A DNA stretch of 51,653 bases from NCBI RefSeq assembly GCF_902705855.1, contig NZ_CACSIJ010000001.1, forward strand, positions 607,727 through 659,379. Reading direction: 5' to 3'. Below the pieces are notes generated by a model, which was given only the letters and a program-made list of their open reading frames with translations, did not search any database and had not been told where the DNA came from. This stretch comes from Zhongshania aliphaticivorans (lineage in GTDB: Bacteria; Pseudomonadota; Gammaproteobacteria; Pseudomonadales; Spongiibacteraceae). The translations under genes were made by a program, and so were the position numbers. Position 1 is the first letter of the stretch. Every line of letters starts with the position of its first letter. Below are positions 9,017 through 19,805 of the stretch, piece after piece.

Positions 9017-12000
9017 TTAATCGTAATTGATCACCACGTTATTTGCGCCACACTCGTCACGCAATCGCAGTAATACCTCATCGTTTGGCAGGATTCGCCA
9101 ATTTTCACCCAAACGGATTCTGCCTTTACCTTCGGGCCTCTGGTAGTCAATCACCACCGGACAACGCCCACCTTTAGCCACGTGTAGTGCGCCTTTCAGA
9201 CGATCTAAGCCATCATTTTCGAGGATGTTAGCCGTCACTGTAATCTGTAATTCTTTTGCACTCTGGTCCCGCGCCTCAGCAATACTTCGCACCGATTTAA
9301 CCCGCATTTTTTTGCCGCCGCTATACTCATCATTGCTGCAAATGCCTTCAACAACAATCACAGTATCTTTAATCAGCTTCTCGCGGCACTCGTCATAGGC
9401 ATCACTAAACAAGGCAACTTCAATGCGAGCACTGCGGTCGTCCAGCAACACAAAGGCCATAGTATCGCCGCGCTTATTCTTCATAGTGCGCATACTCATT
9501 ACTAGACCAGCAATGGTTTGCGGGTGTTTTTCTGGGTTCAGATCAACAATCTTTTTAGGCACAAAGCGGCGCAGTTCCGCTTCGTAATCATCGATGGGAT
9601 GTCCAGTAACATATAAGCCTAAGGTTTCCTTCTCGCCAAGCAAGCGCTCCTTACTCGTCCAGCGGCGTACATTTTGAAACGGCGCGTACACATCGCGACT
9701 GACAACCGCCAAGGTCTCACCGAACAAGTCTGTCATTCCGCTTTCAGTATTCTTGGCCGATTGCTCCGCCGCCTTTACCGCCTCCGGCATTGCCGCCATT
9801 AAAATAGCGCGATCTTCACCTAAGTCATCGAAGGCGCCAGAGCGAATGAGCGCCTCTATCGCGCGCTTATTCACTTTTCGCGGGTCGGTACGTTCGCAAA
9901 ATTCAAATAAGTTTACAAATGGGCCACCCGCGTTACGCGCAGCAATAATATTCTCTACAGGGCCTTCGCCCAACCCTTTTATGGCGCCCAAGCCGTAAAC
10001 GATCTGACCGCGATCATTTACAGTGAACATATACTCCCCTTCGTTTACCGAAGGCAATTTATAGTCCAGCTTCATGTCCCGACATTCTTCAATGAAGATA
10101 ACGATTTTGTCGGTATTATCCAATTCCGAACTCATTACCGCCGCCATAAAAGGCGCCGGATAATGGGTTTTTAGCCAAGCTGTTTGGTAGGAAACTAATG
10201 CGTAAGCCGCTGAGTGAGATTTGTTAAACCCGTAACCCGCAAATTTTTCCATCAAGTCAAAAATATTGGAGGCGAGAACTTCGGTAAAACCCTTTTCTAC
10301 CGCACCGGCTTGAAATAAGACCCGCTGCTTCTCCATTTCTTCGGGCTTTTTCTTACCCATGGCGCGACGTAATAAATCAGCGCCGCCAAGAGTGTAACCG
10401 CCCATTTCCTGCGCGATCTGCATTACCTGTTCTTGGTACAAAATAATACCGTAGGTCGGCCTTAGAACAGGCTTTAAGCAATCGGCTTGATACTGAGGAT
10501 GCGGATAGGCCAGCTCTGCGCGACCATGTTTACGGTTAATAAAATCATCAACCATGCCCGACTGCAGCGGGCCGGGTCGAAACAAGGCCACCAAAGCAAT
10601 AATATCTTCAAAACAGTCCGGCTCAAGGCGCTTGATAAGGTCCTTCATGCCGCGGGATTCCAACTGGAACACCGCCGTTGTCTCAGCTCGTTGAAGTAAA
10701 TCAAAGGTCGGCCGATCCTGCAGAGGAATAGCCATGATATCTAGGGGGTCTTCGCCTATTTTGGCGCGCTGTGCATTGACAATTTTAAGCGCCCAATCAA
10801 TGATCGTTAAGGTGCGCAGCCCCAAAAAGTCGAATTTAACAAGGCCCGCGTCTTCGACATCACTCTTATCAAACTGGGTTACCAGTCCACCGCCAGTGTC
10901 ATCACAATAAAGCGGCGCAAAATCTGTTAATTTTGAAGGCGCGATAACCACACCCCCCGCGTGCTTACCTACACCGCGCACCACGCCTTCTAACTGTACG
11001 GCCATGTCCCAAATTTCTTGGGCAGCTTCGTCATTCACCAAAAATTCACGCAGCACTTCTTCTTGCTCATGGGCCTTGGCTAGCGTCATCCCCACTTCAA
11101 AGGGAATCATTTTTGAAAGTTTATCGGCAAGACCGTAGGCCTTGCCCTGTACGCGGGCAACATCCCGAACCACCGCTTTAGCCGCCATGGTGCCAAAGGT
11201 AATAATTTGGCTCACCGCGTCGCGACCGTAATTGTCGGCGACGTAGTTAATAACGCGGTCACGACCATCCATACAAAAGTCGACATCGAAATCGGGCATC
11301 GACACCCGCTCTGGGTTCAAAAATCGCTCGAACAGCAAGTCGTATTGAATAGGATCAAGATCGGTAATTTTTAACGCGTAGGCAACTAGCGATCCCGCAC
11401 CCGAACCCCGCCCGGGACCAACGGGAATATCATGATCTTTGGCCCACTGAATGAAGTCCATCACGATCAAGAAGTAACCGGGAAACCCCATTTGCAAAAT
11501 AACGTTTAGCTCAAAATCTAAGCGGTCTCGATATTCTTTTTGGTGATCTGCAAATTCCGGCGCATTACTATCAAAAAGAAAATCTAAACGTTCATCCAAG
11601 CCTGTGTGGCAGAGCTCACGAAAAAAGTTCTCTTGGGTTAAACCCTCTGGAATTGGATATTCGGGAAGATAATAGGTGCCGAGCTGTATCGTTAAATTAC
11701 AACGCTTGGCGATTTCAACACTATTCTGTAACGCTTCAGGAATATCGGCAAACAGCGCCTGCATTTCTTCTGCGCTGCGCAGATACTGTTGCTCGCTATA
11801 ATTTCGCGGCCGCCGCGGATCATCGAGCACGCGACCGTCGCGAATACAAACCCGCGCTTCGTGGGCATCAAACTCATCAGAATCTAAAAACCGGACATCA
11901 TTAGTTGCCACAACCGGGCAATCCGCTTGCTCCGCTAATGCAACAGCAGCATGCAAGTATTCATCTTCGTATTGGCGACCGGTACGTTGCAACTCAATAT

Positions 12001-12499
12001 AAAATCGATCAGGAAAAACACTAAGCCAACGGGCGAGACTTGTCGCAGCGACATCGGCTTTACCACCCAAAAGCAATTGACCCACGTCACCTTCACGCCC
12101 ACCAGACAGCGCAATAAGCCCCTCGCTGGCCTCTTCCACCCAGCTGCGTTTAACATAGGCTCGGCCCAAATACTGACCTTCCAAATAGGCGCGGGACATC
12201 AACTCGGTAAGATTGCGATAACCAGTTTGGTTTTGCGCCAACAAACATAGAACACTGGTTTGATCAGGATCGTCGTCATCGCGAACCAATAAATCACTAC
12301 CAAAAATCGGCTTAATGCCGGCGCCCGTTGCCGCTTTTTGAAATTTAATTAAGGCGTAAAAATTATTAAGATCCGTTAGTGCTACCGCTGGCATATTCAG
12401 GCCGGCAACGCGCTTTGCTAATGCCTTTACACGCACCAAGCCATCGACAATCGAATACTCGGAGTGCACACGCAAATGAACAAATTGATCTGAAATCAT
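9017..12499 (-). CDS. dnaE: DnaE, DNA polymerase III alpha subunit
   Basis: Replicative polymerase subunit of 1160 residues, the length of the E. coli enzyme. The N-terminal PHP domain starts with [17 protein letters not shown]. The palm carries [16 protein letters not shown] and the metal-binding PDFDVDF, with D403 and D405, and helix-hairpin-helix, OB-fold (about 970-1060) and C-terminal tau-binding regions follow. Its ATG shares bases with the rnhB stop codon (ATGA), implying coupled translation. No intein or split is present. Confidence 0.97.
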   Translation of the reverse strand: MISDQFVHLRVHSEYSIVDGLVRVKALAKRVAGLNMPAVALTDLNNFYALIKFQKAATGAGIKPIFGSDLLVRDDDDPDQTSVLCLLAQNQTGYRNLTELMSRAYLEGQYLGRAYVKRSWVEEASEGLIALSGGREGDVGQLLLGGKADVAATSLARWLSVFPDRFYIELQRTGRQYEDEYLHAAVALAEQADCPVVATNDVRFLDSDEFDAHEARVCIRDGRVLDDPRRPRNYSEQQYLRSAEEMQALFADIPEALQNSVEIAKRCNLTIQLGTYYLPEYPIPEGLTQENFFRELCHTGLDERLDFLFDSNAPEFADHQKEYRDRLDFELNVILQMGFPGYFLIVMDFIQWAKDHDIPVGPGRGSGAGSLVAYALKITDLDPIQYDLLFERFLNPERVSMPDFDVDFCMDGRDRVINYVADNYGRDAVSQIITFGTMAAKAVVRDVARVQGKAYGLADKLSKMIPFEVGMTLAKAHEQEEVLREFLVNDEAAQEIWDMAVQLEGVVRGVGKHAGGVVIAPSKLTDFAPLYCDDTGGGLVTQFDKSDVEDAGLVKFDFLGLRTLTIIDWALKIVNAQRAKIGEDPLDIMAIPLQDRPTFDLLQRAETTAVFQLESRGMKDLIKRLEPDCFEDIIALVALFRPGPLQSGMVDDFINRKHGRAELAYPHPQYQADCLKPVLRPTYGIILYQEQVMQIAQEMGGYTLGGADLLRRAMGKKKPEEMEKQRVLFQAGAVEKGFTEVLASNIFDLMEKFAGYGFNKSHSAAYALVSYQTAWLKTHYPAPFMAAVMSSELDNTDKIVIFIEECRDMKLDYKLPSVNEGEYMFTVNDRGQIVYGLGAIKGLGEGPVENIIAARNAGGPFVNLFEFCERTDPRKVNKRAIEALIRSGAFDDLGEDRAILMAAMPEAVKAAEQSAKNTESGMTDLFGETLAVVSRDVYAPFQNVRRWTSKERLLGEKETLGLYVTGHPIDDYEAELRRFVPKKIVDLNPEKHPQTIAGLVMSMRTMKNKRGDTMAFVLLDDRSARIEVALFSDAYDECREKLIKDTVIVVEGICSNDEYSGGKKMRVKSVRSIAEARDQSAKELQITVTANILENDGLDRLKGALHVAKGGRCPVVIDYQRPEGKGRIRLGENWRILPNDEVLLRLRDECGANNVVINYD

Positions 12500-13107
12500 T
12501 GCTCCGCCTCTAGAATCGCCCGAACGGGAGCATAACTACGCCGATGAATTGGCGTAACACCCAGCACCTTTAAAGCCTCTAGATGCACCTTGGTTGGGTA
12601 ACCTTTATGACCGGCCATACCGTAGCCGGGATAGGTCGCGTCCATTTCGGCCATTTCACGATCACGAGTAACCTTGGCTAAAATCGATGCCGCAGCGATC
12701 GCCGGCACTCGGCTATCGCCTTTAACGACAGCTTGCGCACGATAAGGCCAGTTCGGCACTTTATTACCGTCCACCAACACAAACTCAGGCTGCACCCCTA
12801 AGCCAGCCACAGCACGATGCATCGCTAACAAACTTGCCTGTAAGATATTTATTTCGTCAATTTCTTCAACCGATGCTCTTGCAATACAAAAACTCAAGGC
12901 CTTTTCTTTAATTTCAATATACAGTGCTTCGCGGCGCTTTTCGCTCAGCTTTTTAGAATCGTTTAAACCAACAATGGGCTTATCCGGATCAAGAATAACC
13001 GCCGCTGTTACCACATCCCCACATAGGGGGCCACGCCCCACCTCATCAACACCGGCCGTTAAAACGGGAACATCAAACTCGGCAAATAGGTCGTCGATCT
13101 TAGACAT
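12496..13107 (-). CDS. rnhB: RnhB, ribonuclease HII
   Basis: Type 2 RNase H of 203 residues that nicks RNA-DNA hybrids and ribonucleotides embedded in DNA. The acidic active site is visible in [16 protein letters not shown] (D-E), with further acids in FVLVDGN and the conserved [15 protein letters not shown] block. The frame extends to 13161, but the ATG at 13107 (MSKIDDLF) fits the family length. That start overlaps the end of lpxB by 8 bp, and the stop overlaps the dnaE start by 4 bp. Confidence 0.95.
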   Translation of the reverse strand: MSKIDDLFAEFDVPVLTAGVDEVGRGPLCGDVVTAAVILDPDKPIVGLNDSKKLSEKRREALYIEIKEKALSFCIARASVEEIDEINILQASLLAMHRAVAGLGVQPEFVLVDGNKVPNWPYRAQAVVKGDSRVPAIAAASILAKVTRDREMAEMDATYPGYGMAGHKGYPTKVHLEALKVLGVTPIHRRSYAPVRAILEAEQ

Positions 13108-14251
13108 TCGGCACTCCGGCACACTGTAATACAACGTCGGCAGCTCGTTCGCTAGCTCCACGGGCGAGCTGACGATGAATAATCTGGAATTCGGCGATTA
13201 AGGTTTCGCGGTGATTAGCGTTATTTAACTGCTCTAATAACAGTGGCCCAATAACCTCTGCACACACTTCGTCTTGTAGTAACTCTGGCACCAATGCCCG
13301 TTGCGCCAACAAATTAGGTAACGAGAAGAACGGCGTTTTCACTAGACGGGAAAATAACTTGTACGACCATTTACCAAAGCGATACGCAACGACCATCGGC
13401 CGCTGAAGTAACAGCGCTTCTAAACTGGTGGTTCCGGAAGCCATTAAAACAACATCCGATGCCGCCATCACAGTGCGCGACTTGCCGAGCACCACTCTTA
13501 CCGGCAAATCCCGTGATAATGCCGCTACAGCCTGCAAAATTTGTTGCTTGCGTTCAGTATTAGCCGCAGGAATTAAAAATTCGATGTTGGGTTGTGCACG
13601 CCGCAACCACTGCGCGGTATTTAAAAAAGGCTCAATAAGTTGGGCAACTTCGCCGCCCCGACTACCGGGCAAGATTGCCAACACCGGGTGGCCGTCCTCA
13701 ACATCAAGCTCTGCCCTAGCCGTCGCACGTTGGTCCACCAGTGAAATCTGATCGGCCAAGGGGTGGCCGACGCAGGTAACGGGAACACCGTGTTCTTGAT
13801 AAAAATGTTCTTCAAAGGGAAATAAAGTCAGCATGTGATCAACCGCTTTTGCGATCTTTTTCACTCGTCCCTGTCGCCACGCCCACACGGAGGGGCTCAC
13901 ATAATGAAGGGTTTTAATTCCACGCTCACGCAAATACAGCTCAATATTTAAATTGAAATCCGGCGAGTCGATACCGATAACAATAGCGGGCTGCCAACTT
14001 AAAAAATGGGATTTTAATAGGCGTCGCAAACGCAATAACTCTGGCAGACGCTTCAGGGGTTCAACAATCCCCATAACCGATAAGCGGTCCATATCACATA
14101 GGCTTCGACAGCCCTGCTCTATCATCAAGGGGCCACCAACACCTTCGAATACGGCATCAGGATAACGTTGCTTAATGGCGCGAATTAAATCAGCGCCCAA
14201 AATATCACCGGAGGCTTCTCCGGCGATAATACCGATTCGCATTGCAGTCAT
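13100..14251 (-). CDS. lpxB: LpxB, lipid-A-disaccharide synthase
   Basis: Glycosyltransferase family 19 enzyme of 383 residues that joins UDP-diacylglucosamine and lipid X into the lipid A disaccharide at the inner membrane. The N-terminal [17 protein letters not shown] and the downstream VGHPLAD and LPGSRGGEV segments are diagnostic. Starts at 14251 (MTAMRIG) or 14242 (MRIG) are both plausible; no strong ribosome site discriminates between them. It sits between lpxA and rnhB in the standard order. Confidence 0.95.
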   Translation of the reverse strand: MTAMRIGIIAGEASGDILGADLIRAIKQRYPDAVFEGVGGPLMIEQGCRSLCDMDRLSVMGIVEPLKRLPELLRLRRLLKSHFLSWQPAIVIGIDSPDFNLNIELYLRERGIKTLHYVSPSVWAWRQGRVKKIAKAVDHMLTLFPFEEHFYQEHGVPVTCVGHPLADQISLVDQRATARAELDVEDGHPVLAILPGSRGGEVAQLIEPFLNTAQWLRRAQPNIEFLIPAANTERKQQILQAVAALSRDLPVRVVLGKSRTVMAASDVVLMASGTTSLEALLLQRPMVVAYRFGKWSYKLFSRLVKTPFFSLPNLLAQRALVPELLQDEVCAEVIGPLLLEQLNNANHRETLIAEFQIIHRQLARGASERAADVVLQCAGVPNV

Positions 14252-14285
14252 AAAATTGCCATTTGTCGCGGCCGAAAGGCGCGAA

Positions 14286-15089
14286 TTAACGCACAATACC
14301 GCGTTGAGATTGTGTCAATGAATCCACTAATAACTGTACCGCAGGAAATTCAGTCGCGATTGGCGCCAAAGCCACCAAGGCCTCTTCTACCGTATTATTC
14401 TGACGATAAATAATTTTATAGCCGCGGCGAATAGCGGCGATGCTTTCTGCACTAAAACCACGGCGTTTAAGACCTTCAACATTAATGGTTTTTGCTTCAG
14501 CCGGCATACCACTCACAGTGACATAAGCGGGAACATCTTTACTAATACCGCAGCCAAAACCAGCGAAACTATGAGCACCAATATGGCAAAACTGATGTAC
14601 CAAAGTGAAACCGCTCAAAATAGCCCAGTCACCGACAATAACATGTCCAGCCAACGACGCGTTATTCACCAGTATACAATTGCTACCAATGACCGAGTCA
14701 TGACCGACATGAACATAGGCCATCAATAAATTCTTATCACCAATAACTGTTTTACCACGATCTTGAACGGTGCCGCGATGTATTGTTACACCTTCGCGAA
14801 TAACATTGTCATCGCCAATAATGAGCTCTGTCGGTTCACCCTTGTATTTTAGATCAGGGGTATCATCACCAACTGTCGAAAACTGATAAATACGATTATT
14901 TTTACCAATTTTTGTTGGCCCCATTATCACTACATGGGAGCGAATATCAGAACCGTCTCCGATTTCGACATTCGCGCCAACCATAGTCCAAGGACCAACT
15001 TTTACATCAGCGCCAATTACCGCGCTGGGATCTATAATCGCACGCGGATCTATCATTGCCGAAGGATGAATATTATCTGTCACTATCAA
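14286..15089 (-). CDS. lpxA: LpxA, UDP-GlcNAc O-acyltransferase
   Basis: Left-handed beta-helix acyltransferase of 267 residues catalysing the first step of lipid A synthesis. Hexapeptide repeats run through the first two thirds, and the catalytic histidine sits in [11 protein letters not shown]. The start is not ATG: a TTG at 15089 overlaps the fabZ stop (TTGA), and a GTG two codons later (15083, giving MTDNIHPSA) is equally possible and closer to the family length of 262. Expression is probably coupled to fabZ. Confidence 0.94.
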   Translation of the reverse strand: MIVTDNIHPSAMIDPRAIIDPSAVIGADVKVGPWTMVGANVEIGDGSDIRSHVVIMGPTKIGKNNRIYQFSTVGDDTPDLKYKGEPTELIIGDDNVIREGVTIHRGTVQDRGKTVIGDKNLLMAYVHVGHDSVIGSNCILVNNASLAGHVIVGDWAILSGFTLVHQFCHIGAHSFAGFGCGISKDVPAYVTVSGMPAEAKTINVEGLKRRGFSAESIAAIRRGYKIIYRQNNTVEEALVALAPIATEFPAVQLLVDSLTQSQRGIVR

Positions 15090-15526
15090 CGCTGCCGATC
15101 AATACACAAAATTGTTGCCGAGCATGCCAACTTATCTTCAACAAAGGCTTGGCAATCAAATTTCCACAAACCTTTTTTGTCTGACACGTACTGCGCCTTT
15201 AAGATCAACTGATCACCGGGCACAACTTGACGCTTAAAGCGGGCTCTATCGACACCTGCAAACATATAAATCGAACCTTCAGAGGGCTTTTTATCTAGGG
15301 TTTTGAAACCCAAAATACCCGCCGCTTGCGCCATCGCCTCAATAATTAACACGCCTGGCATTATCGGTAAGCCAGGGAAATGACCATTAAAATGATTTTC
15401 ATTTCCTGTGACATTTTTCACCGCGACAATCGATTCACCGAGCGTCAATTCTAATACGCGATCAACTAATAAAAATGGATAGCGTTGCGGCAGGTATTCC
15501 TTTATTTCATTTATGTCCATCAGCAT
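15086..15526 (-). CDS. fabZ: FabZ, 3-hydroxyacyl-ACP dehydratase
   Basis: Hot-dog-fold dehydratase of 146 residues that removes water from 3-hydroxyacyl-ACP in fatty acid elongation. The signature [13 protein letters not shown] and the catalytic histidine in [21 protein letters not shown] (His in GHFPG, Glu in IIEAMAQ) are present. ATGs at 15526 and 15520 are both possible; the first has TGAAGG upstream. It competes with lpxA and lpxD for 3-hydroxyacyl-ACP, and all three are clustered here. Confidence 0.96.
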   Translation of the reverse strand: MLMDINEIKEYLPQRYPFLLVDRVLELTLGESIVAVKNVTGNENHFNGHFPGLPIMPGVLIIEAMAQAAGILGFKTLDKKPSEGSIYMFAGVDRARFKRQVVPGDQLILKAQYVSDKKGLWKFDCQAFVEDKLACSATILCIDRQR

Positions 15527-15529
15527 GTC

Positions 15530-16573
15530 TCAGCCTTCACCCTCATTTTTAATCTTTAATTGCTTTTCTAAGAATGCCACACGTCGGTAAAGCTCATCGA
15601 GCTTGCTAAATCGCGCAGCGTTTTTTCGCCATTCAGTAGATTCAGCGACTCCAAACGTGCCAGAGTATGATCCCGGCTGCAAAATTGACTTACTTACCAA
15701 GCATCGCGCTGTAATATGCACATTGTCGGTGATTGTAATATGCCCTACCACCCCGACGTTACCCGCCAGAGTACAATTTTTACCAATAACCGTACTTCCA
15801 GCAACTTGGCAACAACCCGCCATTGCGGTGCCATCACCTATAATGACATTGTGGGCGATCATCGTTTGATCATCGAGAATCACATCATTCCCAATGACGG
15901 TATTATTTAATGCCCCGCGATCAATACAGGAATTGGCACCGATCTCGACCTTGTTTCCAATTTGCACACCACCTAGCTGGTGAATTTTCTCCCAACCGCT
16001 AGGCCCCTGCGCGAACCCAAAGCCATCCCCACCAACTACCACACCAGAATGTACGATACACTCGTTCCCAATGCTCACACCGTGGTAAATCGTTACGTTC
16101 GCGTGGATATAACAATCTTTACCAATACGACTGTCACGGCCAATTACGACACCAGGTGCGACAACCGTTCCCTCAGCTATTTCTACACCTTCCTCAATAA
16201 CACAATTCGCACCGATCGATACAGAGCTATGAATATTTTCAGCCACCACAACGGCACTTGGGTGCACACCCACACGAGGTTTAACAAAGGGGTCAAACAA
16301 AGCACTAGCTCGGGCGTACATTAAATACGGCTGATCTGTTAATAAACAGTTCCCACCATAATCCGCCGCCATGTCATGGTGAAGAATTACTGCCCCAGCT
16401 AAAGTACTTTGGAGAGTAGATTTGAGCTTTACCGTAGACAAAAAACTTAAATGCTCCGGCCCTGCTGAGCTGAGAGGAGCCATCCCAGCTAAAAACGTAT
16501 CGGGCCGCCCTTTGAACTCCAGTCCTAGAGCGGCCGCAACTTCAGCAAGGCTGAAAGTTTTCTGCCCAGACAT
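15530..16573 (-). CDS. lpxD: LpxD, UDP-3-O-acylglucosamine N-acyltransferase
   Basis: Beta-helix acyltransferase of 347 residues (about 341 in E. coli) for the third step of lipid A synthesis. An N-terminal uridine-binding domain (about 1-100) is followed by hexapeptide repeats such as VSIGANCVIEEGVEIAEG and GGDGFGFAQGPSGW, the catalytic histidine lying in the IAHNVIIGD area, and a C-terminal helical tail. Its ATG overlaps the skp stop by one base (TAATG), indicating translational coupling. Confidence 0.95.
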   Translation of the reverse strand: MSGQKTFSLAEVAAALGLEFKGRPDTFLAGMAPLSSAGPEHLSFLSTVKLKSTLQSTLAGAVILHHDMAADYGGNCLLTDQPYLMYARASALFDPFVKPRVGVHPSAVVVAENIHSSVSIGANCVIEEGVEIAEGTVVAPGVVIGRDSRIGKDCYIHANVTIYHGVSIGNECIVHSGVVVGGDGFGFAQGPSGWEKIHQLGGVQIGNKVEIGANSCIDRGALNNTVIGNDVILDDQTMIAHNVIIGDGTAMAGCCQVAGSTVIGKNCTLAGNVGVVGHITITDNVHITARCLVSKSILQPGSYSGTFGVAESTEWRKNAARFSKLDELYRRVAFLEKQLKIKNEGEG

Positions 16574-17082
16574 TACTTCGCTTGATTCAACTTATCTGCC
16601 ACTTTTGCAGTAATATCAAAATTGGCATCGGCGTGAAGAACCTGTTTACGTGGCAACAGTAAACCAATGTTTTCTGCCTTAATTAGGTCAGGTAAAATCT
16701 TTTGTAATTTTGGACCAAGCTCTTGAAGGATTGATTGTGCTTCTTGCTGATTAGCCGCTTCAATTTTACGTGCCAAATGCTCACCGTCTTCACGAGCAGA
16801 ATCAATTTTATTTTTCGTTGCCTGGCGCTGCTCCGCACTCAAAATGTCAAAATCGCGCTGAAACTGCTCAACTTGCTTGTCGTAATTTTTCTTTAATGTT
16901 TCAAGCTCAGCAACATTCTTTTTGTACTCAGATTGATTACGCATAGTAGTCAAACGCTTTTTTGCTACATCCGTATTCAACACCGCGGCTTCTACATCGA
17001 ACACTGCTATACGACCTTCGGCCATAGCGCCGCAAGCCCAAAACACCATTACTGTTGCCGCGACTAACTTGGAAAACTTCAT
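16573..17082 (-). CDS. skp: Skp/OmpH periplasmic chaperone
   Basis: Periplasmic holdase of 169 residues that carries unfolded outer-membrane proteins to the BAM complex. A Sec signal peptide MKFSKLVAATVMVFWACGAMA precedes the probable cleavage before EGRIAVFD. A long charged helical region (about 50-120) corresponds to the coiled-coil tentacles. The ATG at 17082 is preceded by AGGAG at an ideal distance; an in-frame TTG two codons earlier was not used. It lies just downstream of bamA, its functional partner. Confidence 0.94.
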   Translation of the reverse strand: MKFSKLVAATVMVFWACGAMAEGRIAVFDVEAAVLNTDVAKKRLTTMRNQSEYKKNVAELETLKKNYDKQVEQFQRDFDILSAEQRQATKNKIDSAREDGEHLARKIEAANQQEAQSILQELGPKLQKILPDLIKAENIGLLLPRKQVLHADANFDITAKVADKLNQAK

Positions 17083-17126
17083 ATACAACTCCTGCTGATT
17101 ATTGTGCCACTAAATTAAATATTAAA

Positions 17127-19715
17127 TTAGAAACTACGTCCTAATGAGAATTGGAAAATCTCGGTTTCATCCACCTTTTCATCATTCAACGCTCGACCGA
17201 GGCTAAACGTTAACGGCCCAAAACCAGTAATCCATGTCGCACCAACGCCAACGGATAGGCGTAAATTAGAAAACTCTGGAGTAGAGCAGTTAATCTGCGT
17301 AGCGCCACACTCCGTGCTGAACACATTACCTGCATCAAAAAAGAAACCACTACGCACTGAGCGCTGATCTTTAACAAAGGGTAATGGGAATAATAATTCT
17401 ATACTTCCTTCGACTAATACGTTGCCGCCAAATGGATCAGGATCACGACTAAAGGAATTGGCGCTATCAACCACCAGCTGACCAGTCACTGGATCTAAAA
17501 CGTAAGCTCCTTGTGCTGATAATGCCAAGGCATTACCCGATGCATCTATTGCAGTCGCAGCCTGACTAATCCGATAAATATCTGCATTAGAACTGCGCGG
17601 ACCTAAGGTATTACTCTTATACCCCCGCACCGACCCAAAACCACCAGCATAAAAGTTTTCGTAGAAGGGTAAGTTTTCAAGCTCACCATAACCGTCGCCA
17701 TACCCAAGCTCTGTTCTAACTCTTAGCGTAAAGCTATTGCTGATGGGAATATAAACCTGCCCTTCATAACCTAATTTATAGTACTCAAGGTCTGAGCCAG
17801 GAACAGCAACCTCTAACGATAGCGACTGAGAAGCACCACGCGTAGCCAATAAACCTCTGTTTAACGTAGATTGGCGCCACGAAATACCCGCTGTAAAGTT
17901 ATTAAACTCTTCGCCGTATTTATCTAAAAAGCCTTCTTCGCCACTATCCACCAAAGCCGTTGTGGGTAAATTGCTGATATCTTCTAGCACTTCTGCCGCA
18001 GTATAAGCACCCGTTGCTGGGTCAATGCGACTAATAAAATAGTTATCAATGGCATCTAATATCCGCGGGCTACTTTTGATTTCTTTTACCGCACTAACGC
18101 CAGCGTCGATGGTCGTTCTGTTAAAACCAAGATCGAAACCCAATCGCTCTGTTTCTGATATTGGGTACCCAAAGTTGACACTTGTACCATAGGTATCAGA
18201 AGTATAACTAGCGACGTTAATTTCTTCGTAGTCAGTGGTGCGATAAAAAACAGAAAAGCCTCTGCTTACACCATCTTCAGTAAAATAAGGATCTAGGTAA
18301 CTGAAATTAGCACTGGTTGCAAAATCGCTGCGCGACACACCAAAGCCAACCTGCTTACCCGTACCAAAAAAGTTGTTCTGCTGAATATTAGCGCTTAATA
18401 ATAAACCGCTATCCTGCGAGAAACCTACGCTGGCGCCTAAACTACCTGAGCTTTGTTCTTCAACTGAGTAGCGTAAGTCAATAAGGTCGTCAGTGCCGGG
18501 CACCTCTAAGGTATCGACCTTAGCCTCTTTAAAAAAGCCTAGGCGCTCTAAACGAATTCGAGATAATTCAATTTTATCCGCAGACGCTGGCGCACTTTCA
18601 ATCTGGCGCATTTCACGACGTAGCACTTCGTCCGACGTCCGTGCATTGCCTTCAAAGTCTATACGACGCACGTAAGTACGCTTGCCCGGATCAATAAAGA
18701 ATTTTAGGTCTACTGTTTTATCTTCTTCATTACGCTCTGGAATTCCACGGACTTTCGCGAAGTTGTAACCTTCGTTGCCTAATCGCTTAGTAAGAAACTC
18801 TTCCGTGCTGGTTACCAATGCCTGAGAAAACACCTGCCCTTTCTGTACCAATACAAAGCGCTTTAAGTCATCTTCTGGCAATACTAAATCGCCTGACAAC
18901 TCAGCATTACTCACGGTGTATTTATCACCTTCAATGACGTTCACCGTAATGTAAACCGATTGGCGATTTGGACTAATCGCAACCTGAACAGAGTCGGCGT
19001 TAAACAGAAGATAACCGCGATCAAGGTAGTAGGAATTTAGTTTTTCGAGATCGCCCTTTAGCTTTTCTCGCGAATATTTATTACTGCTGCTAAAGAAAGA
19101 AAAGAATCCGCCGGTTTTTAGCTCGAACAAATCCAGCAGTGTGTCGTCGTCGTAGACGGTATTACCTACAATATTGATGTGCTCAATCGTCGCGTTACTG
19201 CCTTCGTCAATATTGATGCTAATTGACACGCGGTTGCGAGGCTCTGCCACAACATCTGTTTCAATACTCGCGTCATAACGGCCCTGCGACACGTATTGTC
19301 GAGTCAGCTCCATCTTCATGCCATCAAGGGTCGAGCGCTTAAACACCTGCCCTTCGGCCAAGCCGGCATTTTTCAAACCATCAAGCAGTGCTTCTGTCGC
19401 CAAGGCCTTATTGCCTTCCAGATTGATAGCACTAATTGCGGGTCGCTCAACCACACGTACGACAAGAACGTCGCCATCCATACCAATTTGAATGTCGTCA
19501 AAGTTGCCTGTGCCAAACAAAGCCTTAGATGCATTGGCCACAGAGCGACTACTCACGGGGTCACCAATACTTATCGGCAGTGCAGAAAACACCGTTTCAG
19601 ACGATATACGCTGCAAACCTTCTACGCGAACATCTGAGATCGGCAGTGAATTTTGGCCGAGAGCGTGCATGCTCAACGACAACAGAAAAAAACTAAGAGC
19701 TAAAAAGCGTTTCAT
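17127..19715 (-). CDS. bamA: BamA, outer-membrane protein assembly factor
   Basis: Omp85-family protein of 862 residues (about 810 in E. coli). Signal peptide in the first ~21 residues (cut near ALG-QNS), five POTRA domains to about residue 420, then a 16-strand beta barrel. The lid-loop motif VRGYKS and a C-terminal aromatic SLGRSF signature are visible. The extra length lies mostly in barrel loops (roughly residues 550-620 and 705-770). The ATG at 19715 was chosen over a TTG one codon earlier. It lies between rseP and skp. Confidence 0.96.
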   Translation of the reverse strand: MKRFLALSFFLLSLSMHALGQNSLPISDVRVEGLQRISSETVFSALPISIGDPVSSRSVANASKALFGTGNFDDIQIGMDGDVLVVRVVERPAISAINLEGNKALATEALLDGLKNAGLAEGQVFKRSTLDGMKMELTRQYVSQGRYDASIETDVVAEPRNRVSISINIDEGSNATIEHINIVGNTVYDDDTLLDLFELKTGGFFSFFSSSNKYSREKLKGDLEKLNSYYLDRGYLLFNADSVQVAISPNRQSVYITVNVIEGDKYTVSNAELSGDLVLPEDDLKRFVLVQKGQVFSQALVTSTEEFLTKRLGNEGYNFAKVRGIPERNEEDKTVDLKFFIDPGKRTYVRRIDFEGNARTSDEVLRREMRQIESAPASADKIELSRIRLERLGFFKEAKVDTLEVPGTDDLIDLRYSVEEQSSGSLGASVGFSQDSGLLLSANIQQNNFFGTGKQVGFGVSRSDFATSANFSYLDPYFTEDGVSRGFSVFYRTTDYEEINVASYTSDTYGTSVNFGYPISETERLGFDLGFNRTTIDAGVSAVKEIKSSPRILDAIDNYFISRIDPATGAYTAAEVLEDISNLPTTALVDSGEEGFLDKYGEEFNNFTAGISWRQSTLNRGLLATRGASQSLSLEVAVPGSDLEYYKLGYEGQVYIPISNSFTLRVRTELGYGDGYGELENLPFYENFYAGGFGSVRGYKSNTLGPRSSNADIYRISQAATAIDASGNALALSAQGAYVLDPVTGQLVVDSANSFSRDPDPFGGNVLVEGSIELLFPLPFVKDQRSVRSGFFFDAGNVFSTECGATQINCSTPEFSNLRLSVGVGATWITGFGPLTFSLGRALNDEKVDETEIFQFSLGRSF

Positions 19716-19805
19716 CAACAGCTAAAAACCAAGGCTCTGGGCCGACGCCAAATTAAACCGACGTTGCCACTGTGTAAGATTAAAAGCATTGCATTATCTT
19801 AAAGA

